Below the pieces are notes generated by a model that saw nothing but the letters and a program-made list of their open reading frames with translations, had not been told where the DNA came from and did no database searches. The position numbers and the translations under genes are program-made. A DNA stretch of 64,000 nt. Source: CAHJXF01 sp038225855. GTDB taxonomy: Bacteria > Pseudomonadota > Gammaproteobacteria > Burkholderiales > Burkholderiaceae_D. The stretch lies in the NCBI GenBank assembly GCA_038225855.1, contig JBBRQU010000003.1:1-64000 (forward strand), in the 5' to 3' direction. Positions 7,434-17,210 of the stretch are shown piece by piece; within the stretch, counting starts at the first letter, position 1; each line of letters opens with the position of its first letter.

Positions 7434-8792
7434 TTAGGCAGTCTTCTTGATTGGGACAACAACGCCTTCCTTCTTCCAGCCGCCCGCCTGCAAAATTGCC
7501 GACGTCGCACCCTGAACTGATTGCCTGACTGGATCCTGATCGAGACGCGCGTAGATCGCCGTCGTCGCGACGTTCCGATGATTCAGGCTCTTGCCGATGA
7601 TCGCGAGCGATGCGCCCATCTTGGCTTGCCAGCTACCTAGAGTGCGACGCAAGTCGTGAATGCGGAGATCCTCGAGAACGAACTGATCGGGCCGAATGCC
7701 AAGCTTCGCAGCCTGAGACTTGTGTTTCGCCACGGCTGTGTCGGGGTCCGCTAGTGCCAACGCCTCAGCGGCTTCTTTCTTCTCACCCGACCATTTGCCG
7801 GCAATGCCGACCGCGTGAATGAAACCGAGTGTCGCCGCTCGCGCCAAGATGCGATGCCACCCCTTGATCGGCTCTATCAAGTGCCCGGACTTCCCATCGC
7901 CCGGAAATACGAATTGCGATTCGCTGACGGCTCTCCGACCCTTCAGCAGTTCTATCGCTTCGGTCGACAGGTTCACAGTCTGCGGGTCGTCGTTTTTCGT
8001 CCTCTCGATGCGCCATTCGGCGCGCTCAAGCGAAATATCCTTCCAGCGCATCGACAGGACATTGGCCCGGCGAGCGCCGGTTAGAAGCGACATCAAAAGA
8101 TAATCACGGATCGCTTCGTTGGACTCAGTCGCAAGCGCTGCGAAGAAGCGCGGTAGCTCGTCAGACTGCAAGAAACGATCCCGGCTTTGCTCGGGGTTGC
8201 GCTTGATGCCTTGTGCGGGGTTGTCCTCCCATAGACCCGCTGACTTCGCCCATCCATACACGCTCGACACCAGCGCCAGGACGCGATTAGCGGTCGTTGG
8301 CTGGCCTTTCAGCGTTAGCTTGCTGTGGACACTGGCAATCTCTTTGCGCGTCACTGTAGAGAGCTTCCTGGCGCCGAGCGTGCGCTCCAGATGCATCTTG
8401 AACTTCGTCTCGTCTTCTTTCCACGTCCGTTTGTTGGGCTTCGCGTGGCGGGCGATGTAATCGGAGAAGAGTTCGCCAAACGACTGCTCGCCTTTCTTGT
8501 CTCGCACCTGCTCGGCAACGCTCTTGCCAGCGCCAAGGGCAGCAATCACCTTCAAGGCATCGCGTTGAGCGTTATCGACCGTGAGATCGGGAAAGCGGCC
8601 GAGGGTCACGCGCTCAACGGCACCGCCCTTCACACGTCGCCGAACTGAGAAAGTCTTCACGCCATTCGGAGTGACACGCAGTTCTAAGCCTTGCACTTTC
8701 GTGTCACGAGCGACCAAGCGCTCGCCCTCGTCAGGTGCCTTGAGCGCCTCGATGGTGGCCTTCGTGAATCTGAACAACTTGCTTGCCGCCAT
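7434..8792 (-). CDS. Tyrosine recombinase / site-specific integrase (P4-type)
   Basis: The 452-residue protein has the N-terminal DUF4102-like arm-binding domain (RDTKVQGLELRVTPNGVKTF), a SAM-like core-binding domain (~105-200) and a C-terminal catalytic domain. The catalytic residues are all present: Arg in LLTGARRANVL (~241), HDLRR (H379, R382), His in SLNHRN (405) and Tyr in AIYARLD (414). About 45 extra residues (~325-370) lie between the active-site blocks. The gene is next to a tRNA 3' remnant, its likely attachment site. It should integrate and, with the AlpA-like protein, excise the element. Confidence 0.93.
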   Translation of the reverse strand: MAASKLFRFTKATIEALKAPDEGERLVARDTKVQGLELRVTPNGVKTFSVRRRVKGGAVERVTLGRFPDLTVDNAQRDALKVIAALGAGKSVAEQVRDKKGEQSFGELFSDYIARHAKPNKRTWKEDETKFKMHLERTLGARKLSTVTRKEIASVHSKLTLKGQPTTANRVLALVSSVYGWAKSAGLWEDNPAQGIKRNPEQSRDRFLQSDELPRFFAALATESNEAIRDYLLMSLLTGARRANVLSMRWKDISLERAEWRIERTKNDDPQTVNLSTEAIELLKGRRAVSESQFVFPGDGKSGHLIEPIKGWHRILARAATLGFIHAVGIAGKWSGEKKEAAEALALADPDTAVAKHKSQAAKLGIRPDQFVLEDLRIHDLRRTLGSWQAKMGASLAIIGKSLNHRNVATTAIYARLDQDPVRQSVQGATSAILQAGGWKKEGVVVPIKKTA

Positions 8793-8940
8793 GTCCGTAA
8801 GTCACTCCAGGGTCACGCCGGGGTCACAGAAAAGGTACAAGGCGGAGTGTCTCAGTACAACTCAGAAGGCGCAAGGAGTATCGTAAATACTTGTTCTATA
8901 TGCCTACAAGTAAATCGGTGAAACTCAGTGAAACTGCCGA

Positions 8941-8994
8941 CTCACGGAATCATAATCCGCAGGTCCGGGGTTTCGAGTCCCTGATCCGCCACCA
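8941..8994 (+). other. tRNA-Met-like 3' remnant, probable attachment site
   Basis: The sequence resembles the 3' half of an elongator tRNA-Met: CGGAATCATAATCCG is an anticodon arm with anticodon CAT at 8951-8953, followed by AGGTC, a T-arm and GATCCGCCACCA. No 5' half (GGCGGAT expected) is present upstream, and the T-arm carries an extra T, so it is not a working tRNA. It marks the right border of the element. A GTGAAACT direct repeat lies just upstream. The rest of 8793-9195, outside this site, shows no gene and should hold the integrase and bphO promoters. Confidence 0.7.
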
Positions 8995-9195
8995 ATCTTC
9001 CAAGCTCCTGATCTCCTTCGCGGAATCGGGGGCTTTGTTTATCGGGTGTTCCTATCGGTGATCCTAGGCCGACTTCGCTCCCGAACCTGTCCAAGTCCCG
9101 CCACGGCGTTTACTATCTCAGGCTGCAACGCTGCGGGCTGGACCTCAAATGCAGCCTCTTCACCCGTCTTTAGTGGTCATTCACCAAAGGTCTTC

Positions 9196-9780
9196 ATGTC
9201 GGCGGTCCAGCAGTCGACCTTGCGGCAGACGCTACGGACGGCAACCGACGAGCCGCACCACCGACTCCACCGCCATGCCGGGTTAAGCGGCGTGCAGCGC
9301 GGCACAATCAGCCGTCGGTGTTACCGCGCGCTGCTCACCCGCCTTTTCGGTTTCCATGCTCCGTTCGAGGACGCTGCGTCGAACGGGCGCGAGCGCAGTA
9401 GCTGGTTAATCCTGGACCTCGAGAGTCTGGGCGTGGACCGCGGGCTGCTGGCGACGATCCCGCGATGCGCGGTCGTCCCTGTGCTGCAAACCGCCGAGCG
9501 CCGGCTCGGTGGTATGTACGTCGTCGAAGGAGCTGCGATTGGGGGCCGTACGCTCGCACGTGGCCTTGACCGCATGCTCGGTCCCGAGGCGATCGAAGGA
9601 CGGCGTTTCTTCCTCGGACGCGGAAGCGAGACTGGCGATGCATGGGGCAAGGTGCTTGCGCAACTCGAGGTCGTCGCGTGCGACGATGTGTCGATCGCGG
9701 CCGTCGTCGGTGCAGCGGTCGAAACCTTCTCGGTGTTCGAGGAATGGCTGAAGGGTTGGAATACTTCAAGCGATGACTGA
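9196..9780 (+). CDS. bphO: Phytochrome-linked heme oxygenase
   Basis: The 194-residue protein shows the N-terminal heme oxygenase signature STLRQTLRTATDEPHHRLH, with the proximal His at 21/22. MYVVEGAAIGGRTLARGL is the distal-helix glycine motif. It converts heme to biliverdin, the chromophore of the phytochrome encoded next. The ATG at 9196 follows AAAGG and gives the normal length; the frame is open upstream but with no heme-oxygenase similarity. The stop overlaps the bphP start by 8 bp, so the two are translationally coupled. Confidence 0.88.
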   Translation: MSAVQQSTLRQTLRTATDEPHHRLHRHAGLSGVQRGTISRRCYRALLTRLFGFHAPFEDAASNGRERSSWLILDLESLGVDRGLLATIPRCAVVPVLQTAERRLGGMYVVEGAAIGGRTLARGLDRMLGPEAIEGRRFFLGRGSETGDAWGKVLAQLEVVACDDVSIAAVVGAAVETFSVFEEWLKGWNTSSDD

Positions 9781-12406
9781 CATGGAAATGATGACGAACG
9801 GTCTGGACATCACGAATTGCGATCAAGAGCCCATACACATACCGGGTTCGATCCTGCCTCACGGCGCGATGCTGGTGCTCGATGCAGAGTCGCTCGAAAT
9901 CCTGCAGGTGGCCGGCGACGTGACCGGCCTACTCAGCAAGACGATCGACGAGTTGCTAGGCGGATCGGCAGCGATGCTGTTCACGCCAGCGCAGGTCGCC
10001 CATCTGCGAGCGTTGATCGTTGCGTCCACTCTCGTCAAGCCCCGGCATCTGCTCGACCCGCTTCTTCGCGTCGTCCCCGATCGTCCGCTCGACGCAAGCA
10101 TCCACCGCAGCGGCGGTGCGCTCGTGATCGAATTCGAAGAGGCCGATCCGAAGAACCGTTTCGCTGCGGACCCGCTGGCCGGAGTACAGCAGATGATCGA
10201 AGGGTTCGATCAGGCGGAATCGCTGCAGGCCCTTTGCCATCTCGCCGCCGCAAGCGTACGCGAAGTCGCTGCATACGACCGTGTGCTGATCTATCGCTTC
10301 ATGCTGGACGATTCCGGGTGGGTGATCGCCGAAAGCCGCGAGTCGCATCTGGAGCCCTTTCTGGATCTGCACTATCCGGCCGCGGACATCCCGAAGCAGG
10401 CGCGGGCGCTCTATCTGAAGAGCTGGCTGCGGCTCATCACGCAGGTCAACTACGACCCGGCGCCGCTGACGCCCACGCTCAACCCGCAGAGCGGGCAACC
10501 GCTCGACATGAGCTACTCTATCCTGCGCGACGTCTCGCCGATCCATCGGCAATACCTGCGCAATATGGGCATCGATGCGTCGATGTCGATCTCGATCATC
10601 CGCGGCGGCAAATTGTGGGGCCTGATCGCCTGCCACCACTACAGCCCGCGTCGCCTCCCGCGCCATCTGCGGGCCATCTGCGAATTGTTCGGGTCGATGT
10701 TCTCGCTGCAACTCGAAGCGCGCGAGCAAGGTGAACAGTTCGAGGAGCGACTGGCAAGCCGGATGGTGCTGCAGAACCTGATGCTGAACCTCGCGAGCGC
10801 CGACGACTACGCGATCGGTCTCACGCAGCAGTCGCCGAATCTGCTCGACTACATCCATGGCGGCTTAGGCATCAGCGGAGCAACGCCGAAGGGCGGCGTC
10901 GCCGTCTGCGTGTCGGGCGAGCTCACACATCTCGGCATTACGCCGAACAAGGCGCAGATCGAGAGTCTGGTCGCGTGGTTGAACGGGCATGTCGGTCAGG
11001 CCGGGGGGATCTATGCGACCGACCGGCTCGGCGAAGTCTGGTCACCGGGGGCCGGGCTAAGCGCGGTCGCTGCGGGCATCCTCGCCATCTCGGTGGCGCC
11101 GGAACCCTCGAACTACATCATCTGGTTCCGGCCCGAGATGGTGGTCGATGTAAGCTGGGCCGGCGCGCTGGACAAACATGTCGAGTCAACGCCGGACGGC
11201 GACCGACTGGCGCCGCGCCAATCGTTCGAGGTCTGGAAGGAAACGGTCGCCGGTCGCAGCGTGCATTGGACAGCGGCCGACCGAGATGCGGCCTTCGATC
11301 TGCGCATTTCGCTGCTGCACGTGGTTCTTCGCCGTATCAGCGAAGCGGCTCACGAACGCAAGAAGGTGGCCGAGCGCGACCAGCTGCTGATGGTGGAACT
11401 GGATCACCGCGTGAAGAACACGCTGGCGAACATCCAGGCCCTGGTGCTTCAGACCAGCCGGAGCGCCGAGTCGCTGACCGGCTTTGTCGAAGGTCTGGAC
11501 GGTCGCATCCAGTCGATGGCGAGGGCGCACAGCCTGCTTTCGCAGAGCCGTTGGGAAGGCGTCTCGATCGAAAAGCTAGTCCGCGAAGAACTCGACCCTT
11601 ACAGTCGCGAGAAGTACCAGATCACGGTGCGTGGACCCGATCTCATGCTGACGCCGAAGTCGGCCCTGTCGCTGTCGCTGGCGATCCATGAACTGGCTAC
11701 CAACGCGGCCAAGTACGGCTCCCTCCGTCGGCCGGGCGGCCGCGTCGAGGTCCGGTGGGTGACGACGTTAAAGGATGGTATCGACCTGTCGTGGACTGAG
11801 TCGGGCGGGCCGCCGGTTCTGCAGCCGAAGCATCGTGGCTTCGGCTCGACACTGATCGAGCGCGCGCTGGCGATGGAAACGGGTGGGAAAGCGAGCGTCC
11901 AGTATGTGTCCGAAGGTGTCGTCTGCGAGATGTCCTTGCCTGCGACCGCCATTGCATCGCGTATGGTCGAAGGCGACGTGACGCCGCTGCCTTTCGACGC
12001 GAAGGTAGCTGAGGTCGCGGATGGGGCCGAGACACCCTACCGCGTTCTCGTCATCGAAGACTCGTTCTTAGTCGTGACCGTTCTCGAAGGTCTTTTCGAG
12101 GACCTGGGTTGGCAACTCGTTGGCCCGGCAACGCGGCTGGACGAGGCGGTAAGCATGGCTTACAGCGAAGCGATTGACGTCGCGCTCGTCGACGTCAATC
12201 TCAACGGCAAGATGTCATGGCCCGCTGCGGCGGTGTTGAAGGACCGAGCAATCCCTTTCGTCTTCACGACCGGATATGACGCAAGCAGCGTCTTGCCAAA
12301 GGAATTTGCCGGGCATGGGGTGGTCGGCAAGCCGTTCCGATTCGAAGAGGTGGAAGCCCAACTCCGGCATGCAATCCGCAACGCACGAGCGAAGCACCCT
12401 AGTTAG
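9773..12406 (+). CDS. bphP: Bacteriophytochrome with HWE-type histidine kinase and receiver domain
   Basis: The 877-residue protein begins with the biliverdin-binding Cys16 (LDITNCDQEPIHIPGS) and a PAS domain. The GAF domain carries PAADIPKQARALY, where the usual PASDIP serine is Ala, and DVSPIHRQYLRNMG. The PHY tongue has PRQSFEVWKETV. The kinase has ELDHRVKNTLANIQAL (His545) and ELATNAAKYGSL, the HWE/HisKA_2 type. A C-terminal receiver domain follows with phosphoacceptor Asp807 (VALVDVNLNG). It should be a red/far-red sensor in the cytoplasm passing phosphate to its own receiver or an external partner. No separate response regulator lies nearby. Confidence 0.93.
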   Translation: MTDMEMMTNGLDITNCDQEPIHIPGSILPHGAMLVLDAESLEILQVAGDVTGLLSKTIDELLGGSAAMLFTPAQVAHLRALIVASTLVKPRHLLDPLLRVVPDRPLDASIHRSGGALVIEFEEADPKNRFAADPLAGVQQMIEGFDQAESLQALCHLAAASVREVAAYDRVLIYRFMLDDSGWVIAESRESHLEPFLDLHYPAADIPKQARALYLKSWLRLITQVNYDPAPLTPTLNPQSGQPLDMSYSILRDVSPIHRQYLRNMGIDASMSISIIRGGKLWGLIACHHYSPRRLPRHLRAICELFGSMFSLQLEAREQGEQFEERLASRMVLQNLMLNLASADDYAIGLTQQSPNLLDYIHGGLGISGATPKGGVAVCVSGELTHLGITPNKAQIESLVAWLNGHVGQAGGIYATDRLGEVWSPGAGLSAVAAGILAISVAPEPSNYIIWFRPEMVVDVSWAGALDKHVESTPDGDRLAPRQSFEVWKETVAGRSVHWTAADRDAAFDLRISLLHVVLRRISEAAHERKKVAERDQLLMVELDHRVKNTLANIQALVLQTSRSAESLTGFVEGLDGRIQSMARAHSLLSQSRWEGVSIEKLVREELDPYSREKYQITVRGPDLMLTPKSALSLSLAIHELATNAAKYGSLRRPGGRVEVRWVTTLKDGIDLSWTESGGPPVLQPKHRGFGSTLIERALAMETGGKASVQYVSEGVVCEMSLPATAIASRMVEGDVTPLPFDAKVAEVADGAETPYRVLVIEDSFLVVTVLEGLFEDLGWQLVGPATRLDEAVSMAYSEAIDVALVDVNLNGKMSWPAAAVLKDRAIPFVFTTGYDASSVLPKEFAGHGVVGKPFRFEEVEAQLRHAIRNARAKHPS

Positions 12407-12567
12407 GGCGCTGATTTCACTTCGGTGTCGCGGCACCCCTTCCGTCGCAAAGGCTGCGTACCGTTCCGCAGCTGCGACGCGCAAGCCACGAATCACCCTC
12501 GTGAAACCGACTCGGTCGACTGCTCACACGCGCGGATTGACAGCGGCAGGTTCGGGCGCTAACTTAA

Positions 12568-12587
12568 GTTACCAGCCGGTTACCAGC
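12568..12587 (+). promoter_or_regulatory. Shared 20-bp operator candidate upstream of the Mo hydroxylase
   Basis: GTTACCAGCCGGTTACCAGC is a direct repeat of GTTACCAGC with 11-bp period, and also contains ACC-N4-GGT dyad symmetry. It lies 50-70 bp upstream of the hydroxylase operon. A 17/20 match lies in front of the substrate-binding protein of the neighbouring transporter (21232-21251). The local TetR-family protein is the obvious candidate to bind both. Confidence 0.65.
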
Positions 12588-12636
12588 GGACCGGAACACA
12601 TCGACGGCACCGCAACTGCCATCGTGAAGGTTTCTC

Positions 12637-13527
12637 ATGAAGGCTCCCGATTTCGACTACTGCAAGCCGCGCTCGCTCGACAGCGTTTTCGACGTGATGG
12701 AACGGCTCGGTGACCAGGCGCAACTGCTCGCGGGTGGGCAGAGCCTGATGCCGACGCTGAACATGCGCCTGTCGTCGCCGGCGATGCTGATCGACCTTCA
12801 CGGCATCGAAGCGCTGTCTGGCGTGCGCGTCGAGGGTGATGCACTGTGGATCGGTGCGTTGACCACCCATCGCGAGATCGAGACGTCGCCTTTGATTCGT
12901 GAACACGCGCCGCTCCTGGCGAAGGCCGTGAGACACGTTGCGCACGCGGCGATTCGCAACGTCGGCACCTTTGGCGGCAGCATCGCGCTTGCCGATCCGG
13001 CGGCGGAATATCCGGCTTGCGCGCTGTGCATGAACGCGAGCTTCGTGTTGGCGTCGCGCGCCGGACAGAGGCGCATCCGCGCCGCAGATTTTTTTCTCGA
13101 TCTCTATCAAACGGCGATGCGGCCGGCAGAGATACTCCTGGGCGCCGAGATTCCCTTGTCGGCGCCGTCTTCGCGATTCGCATTCGGCGAACTCGCGCGA
13201 CGCCATGGCGACTATGCGATCGTGGGACTCGCCGCACACGCCCGCATCGAATCGCAGATTCTGCGCGATGTACGGCTCGCGTATCTCGGCGCGGCCAGTA
13301 CCCCGGTACTCGCGCACCGCGCCGCCGCGAAGCTCGAGGGGCAAGAGCTGTCGTCCGCATCGCTGGCCGCAGCGCAAGCGGAACTCGAACACGACCTCGA
13401 CGCGCCTGCCGATCTCACCACGTCGCGCGCCGCCAGGCTGCATCTGGCGCGCGTGCTGACTGGCCGCGTGCTTGCCGAACTCACCGAAGGGCTCACTGCG
13501 GAACCCACCGACGAAGCCGCGCGATGA
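12637..13527 (+). CDS. Molybdenum hydroxylase, FAD-binding subunit
   Basis: The 296-residue protein is the medium (CoxM/NdhF-type) subunit of a xanthine-oxidase-family hydroxylase. AGGQSLMPTLNMRL (near residue 32) and RNVGTFGGSIALADPAAEYP (near 107) are the two FAD-binding motifs. It transfers electrons from the iron-sulfur subunit to an acceptor. The ATG follows AAGG by a normal distance. The stop overlaps the next ATG by ATGA, so all three subunits are coupled. The 20-bp operator candidate lies just upstream. Confidence 0.92.
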   Translation: MKAPDFDYCKPRSLDSVFDVMERLGDQAQLLAGGQSLMPTLNMRLSSPAMLIDLHGIEALSGVRVEGDALWIGALTTHREIETSPLIREHAPLLAKAVRHVAHAAIRNVGTFGGSIALADPAAEYPACALCMNASFVLASRAGQRRIRAADFFLDLYQTAMRPAEILLGAEIPLSAPSSRFAFGELARRHGDYAIVGLAAHARIESQILRDVRLAYLGAASTPVLAHRAAAKLEGQELSSASLAAAQAELEHDLDAPADLTTSRAARLHLARVLTGRVLAELTEGLTAEPTDEAAR

Positions 13528-14009
13528 CGCATCTGAAATCCACCACGCTCACCGTCAACGGCGTACGCATCACGCGTCACATCCCGGCGCGCATGCATCT
13601 CGTCGATTTCCTGCGCGACGAACTCGACCTGACCGGCTCGCACGTCGGTTGCGAGCACGGGGTGTGCGGCGCGTGCACGGTGCGCGTCGATGGGCTGATC
13701 GTGCGTGGTTGCCTGATGCTCGCCGTTCAGTGCGATGGCGCGACCGTGGACACCATCGAAGGCATTTCCGAGTCGGGCGAAGCGGCGCCTTTGCAAGCGG
13801 CGTTCCATCGGCTCAACGCTCTGCAATGCGGCTTCTGCACGCCGGGCATGTTGATGGCCGGACTCGATCTTCTCGAGCATAGCCCCGACGCGAATCGTGA
13901 ACAGATCCGCGAACACCTGTCAGGCAACTATTGCCGCTGCACGGGCTATCAAGCGATCGTCGATGCGGTGGAGTCGGTGCTGGTCGAGCGGCGCAAGGCC
14001 GCGTCATGA
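13524..14009 (+). CDS. Molybdenum hydroxylase, [2Fe-2S] subunit
   Basis: The 161-residue small subunit has all eight cluster-binding cysteines: C43, C48, C51 and C63 for the plant-type cluster (CEHGVCGACTVRVDG) and C102, C105, C137 and C139 for the distal cluster (CGFCTPGM, NYCRCTGY). It passes electrons from the molybdenum site to the FAD subunit. It overlaps the genes on both sides by ATGA. No Tat or Sec signal is present, so the enzyme is cytoplasmic. Confidence 0.95.
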   Translation: MTHLKSTTLTVNGVRITRHIPARMHLVDFLRDELDLTGSHVGCEHGVCGACTVRVDGLIVRGCLMLAVQCDGATVDTIEGISESGEAAPLQAAFHRLNALQCGFCTPGMLMAGLDLLEHSPDANREQIREHLSGNYCRCTGYQAIVDAVESVLVERRKAAS

Positions 14010-16432
14010 ACGCGCCGCGCGATCTCGACTGGTTGGCGTCGAGTCCGGTTGCGGAAGCGCCGAAACAACCTCTCGCGCCCACGCAAACCACTACCGGTTA
14101 CATCGGCGCGAGCGAGCCGCGTCCCAATGCCTTGCGCCTGCTCGAAGGCCGCGGGGCGTACATCGACGATCTGCGCTTTCCGCGTCTCGCGCATGTCGTC
14201 TATTTCCGCAGCCCGCATGCGCACGCGCGCATCGTGTCGCTAGCTCTCGAAGAAGCGCGCAAGCAGCCTGGTGTGATCACCTGCCTCGACGGCCGCGCCA
14301 TCGCCGAATACTGCACGCCGTGGGTCGCGGTGCTTGCGCATCTAAAGGGCATCAAGTCGGCGCAGCAACACGCCGTCGCGATCGATCGAGTCTGCTCGCA
14401 AGGCGAAGCCGTTGCCGCGATCGTGGCCGAGACGCGCGCACAGGCCGAAGACGCGCTCGCATTCGTGCATGCCGAATTCGAAGAGTTGCCCGCGGTCACC
14501 GACATGCACAAGTCGCTCGCGGGCGGGGTCGTGATTCACCCCGAGCTCGGCGACAACGTCTGCTTTCATCGCGAGCACGACACCGGCGACGTCGATGCCG
14601 CATTCGCGCGCGCCGACCTGATCGTCGAAGACTGCTTCGAGATGGCGCGCCACACCGGCGTCACGCTCGAGGGCCGCGCGATGCTGGCCGACTACAACCC
14701 GTCCGAGCACGCGTTGACGGTTCATCAGGCGACGCAGGCGCCGCACATGATGCAGGACATCCTGTCGCGTCACCTCGGCATTCCCGAGAGCAACGTGCGC
14801 GTGATCTGCAAGGACGTCGGCGGCTCGTTCGGCATCAAGGTGCACGTCTATCCCGACGAGATGGCGACCGCTGCGATCTCGGTGATGTTGAAGCGACCGA
14901 TCAAGTTCATCGCCGATCGGCTTGAATCGTTTCTCACCGACATCCATGCGCGCGAACATTCGATCAAGGTGCGCATCGCGTGCATGAACGACGGCGAGAT
15001 TCTCGCGTTCGACCTCTACGACCTCACCGCGATCGGCCCGTATTCGGTCTATCCGCGCACCAGCGGCATCGAAGGCAACCAGGTCGTCAATCTCACCGGC
15101 GGTCCGTACAAGCACCAGCACTATCGCGCCAAGCTCGACGTGGTCTTCACCAACAAGAACGTGTGCTGCCAGTACCGCGCGGTGGGCCACCCGATCGCGG
15201 TCGCGTTGACCGAAGGCATCGTCGATCTCGCTGCGCAGAAGCTAGGCATCGATCCGGCCGAATTCAGGCGACGCAACCTGATCGCCGACGACGCGTATCC
15301 GTACACCTTCCCGTCCGGCATCAAGTTCGAAAAGCTGTCGCACCATCAGTGCCTCGACAAGCTGCTCGCGCTGATGGATTACGACGGTTTGCGTGCCGAA
15401 CAAGTCGAGTTGCGCAAGCGCGGCATCCATCGCGGCATCGGTCTGGCCGCAATGATCGAAGTCACCAACCCGTCGCCTGCGTTCTATGGCGTCGGCGGCG
15501 CGCGCATCTCCGCCCAGGACGGCGCGACCCTGCGGCTCGATCCGACCGGCATGGTCAACGTGCTCGTCAGCATCACCGAGCAGGGTCAGGGCAGCGAAGG
15601 CATCGCCGCGCAAGTCGCAGCGACGGCCGTGGGCGTGACCATGAAGAGCGTGCGTGTGACGACCGGCGACACCGCGGTCACGCCGTACGGCGGAGGGACG
15701 TGGGCTTCGCGCGGCGCGGGCATCGGCGGCGAAGCGATCTTCCAGGCGGGCAAGGCCTTGCGTTCGAACATCCTCGACGTGGCCGCGGCGATACTCACGG
15801 TGGACCGCGCGCTGCTAGACATCGTCGATGGCCAGGTCGTCGATCGGCTCACGGGCGCCGCGCGCATGCCGTTGTCCGAAGTGGGCCGCGTCGCGTACTT
15901 TCGTCCCGATACCTTGCCGTTGAATTTTCAATCGGAGCTCACCGTCACGCGCCACTACACGCCGCGCGGCTACGGCTTCGCGTTCACCAACGGCATCCAG
16001 GCGTCGCTGCTCGAAGTCGATGTCGAGACCGGCTTCGTCAAGTTGCTCAAGCACTGGTGCGTCGAGGACTGCGGCACGGTCATCAATCCGATGCTGGTCG
16101 ACGAGCAATTGCGCGGCGGCATCGTGCAAGGCATCGGCGCGGCGTTGTTCGAAGAGTGCATCTACTCGGACGAGGGCCAGTTGCTAAACGGCTCGATGGC
16201 CGACTATCTCGTGCCGATGTCGGGAGAGATGCCCGACATGATCATCGGGCACGTGTGCACGCCGACCGCGACGTCGGAGCTGGGCGCGAAGGGCGCAGGC
16301 GAAGCGGGTACCGCAGGTGCGCCCGCTGCGATCATGAATGCGATCAACGATGCGTTGTTGCCGTGGCGTGCGCGCGTGACGGCGCAGCCGTTTACGCCGG
16401 AGCGGATATTGCGGGCGTTGGGGAAGGTTTAA
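14006..16432 (+). CDS. Molybdenum hydroxylase, molybdopterin-binding catalytic subunit
   Basis: The 808-residue large subunit binds the molybdenum cofactor. KDVGGSFGIKVHVYPDE and the C-terminal ELGAKGAGEAGTAGAP (base Glu near residue 766) are diagnostic. The loop that is AYXCSFR in CO dehydrogenases reads CCQYRAVGHP here, so this is not a CoxL-type CO dehydrogenase. With the adjacent dihydroxypyridine-hydroxylase-like gene and LIV-type transporter, a substrate such as a pyridine, nicotinate-like or other N-heteroaromatic acid is plausible but unproven. The start overlaps the small-subunit stop by ATGA. It converges on livF with a 49-bp gap. Confidence 0.93.
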   Translation: MNAPRDLDWLASSPVAEAPKQPLAPTQTTTGYIGASEPRPNALRLLEGRGAYIDDLRFPRLAHVVYFRSPHAHARIVSLALEEARKQPGVITCLDGRAIAEYCTPWVAVLAHLKGIKSAQQHAVAIDRVCSQGEAVAAIVAETRAQAEDALAFVHAEFEELPAVTDMHKSLAGGVVIHPELGDNVCFHREHDTGDVDAAFARADLIVEDCFEMARHTGVTLEGRAMLADYNPSEHALTVHQATQAPHMMQDILSRHLGIPESNVRVICKDVGGSFGIKVHVYPDEMATAAISVMLKRPIKFIADRLESFLTDIHAREHSIKVRIACMNDGEILAFDLYDLTAIGPYSVYPRTSGIEGNQVVNLTGGPYKHQHYRAKLDVVFTNKNVCCQYRAVGHPIAVALTEGIVDLAAQKLGIDPAEFRRRNLIADDAYPYTFPSGIKFEKLSHHQCLDKLLALMDYDGLRAEQVELRKRGIHRGIGLAAMIEVTNPSPAFYGVGGARISAQDGATLRLDPTGMVNVLVSITEQGQGSEGIAAQVAATAVGVTMKSVRVTTGDTAVTPYGGGTWASRGAGIGGEAIFQAGKALRSNILDVAAAILTVDRALLDIVDGQVVDRLTGAARMPLSEVGRVAYFRPDTLPLNFQSELTVTRHYTPRGYGFAFTNGIQASLLEVDVETGFVKLLKHWCVEDCGTVINPMLVDEQLRGGIVQGIGAALFEECIYSDEGQLLNGSMADYLVPMSGEMPDMIIGHVCTPTATSELGAKGAGEAGTAGAPAAIMNAINDALLPWRARVTAQPFTPERILRALGKV

Positions 16433-16481
16433 CAGCGCCGCGCGAATCGCACTTCGCCGGGGAGACGGCGCGAGCGAGACA

Positions 16482-17206
<725 letters not shown>

Positions 17207-17210
<4 letters not shown>

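Larger units (their letters stand above)
2449..8994 (-). mobile_element. Integrated genetic element (IME/satellite-like), left end uncertain
   Basis: Thirteen or so minus-strand genes run from a tyrosine integrase at the right to a 289-codon unknown at the left. They include an AlpA-like HTH protein, a RepA-type replicative helicase and PC4-like proteins, but no capsid, portal, conjugation or relaxase gene. The right border is a 3' tRNA remnant at 8941-8994. Eleven consecutive reading frames between 6471 and 3621 are joined by ATGA overlaps or are nearly abutting, the style of a phage or satellite early operon. In this geometry the intact tRNA should stand left of the element on the + strand; none is visible, so the element either extends past position 1 or has lost its left end. 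Confidence 0.75.

Noticed and set aside
8941..8994. Functional tRNA-Met gene
   Set aside because: No 5' acceptor or D-arm is present and the T-arm has an extra base, so it is a remnant.
12407..12636. Extra small gene upstream of the hydroxylase
   Set aside because: The open frames here overlap the ends of neighbouring genes and show no protein-like sequence; the segment is better explained as a promoter with an operator.
14006..16432. Aerobic CO dehydrogenase large subunit
   Set aside because: The CoxL active-site loop AYXCSFR is absent (CCQYRAVGHP instead), so CO oxidation is not supported.
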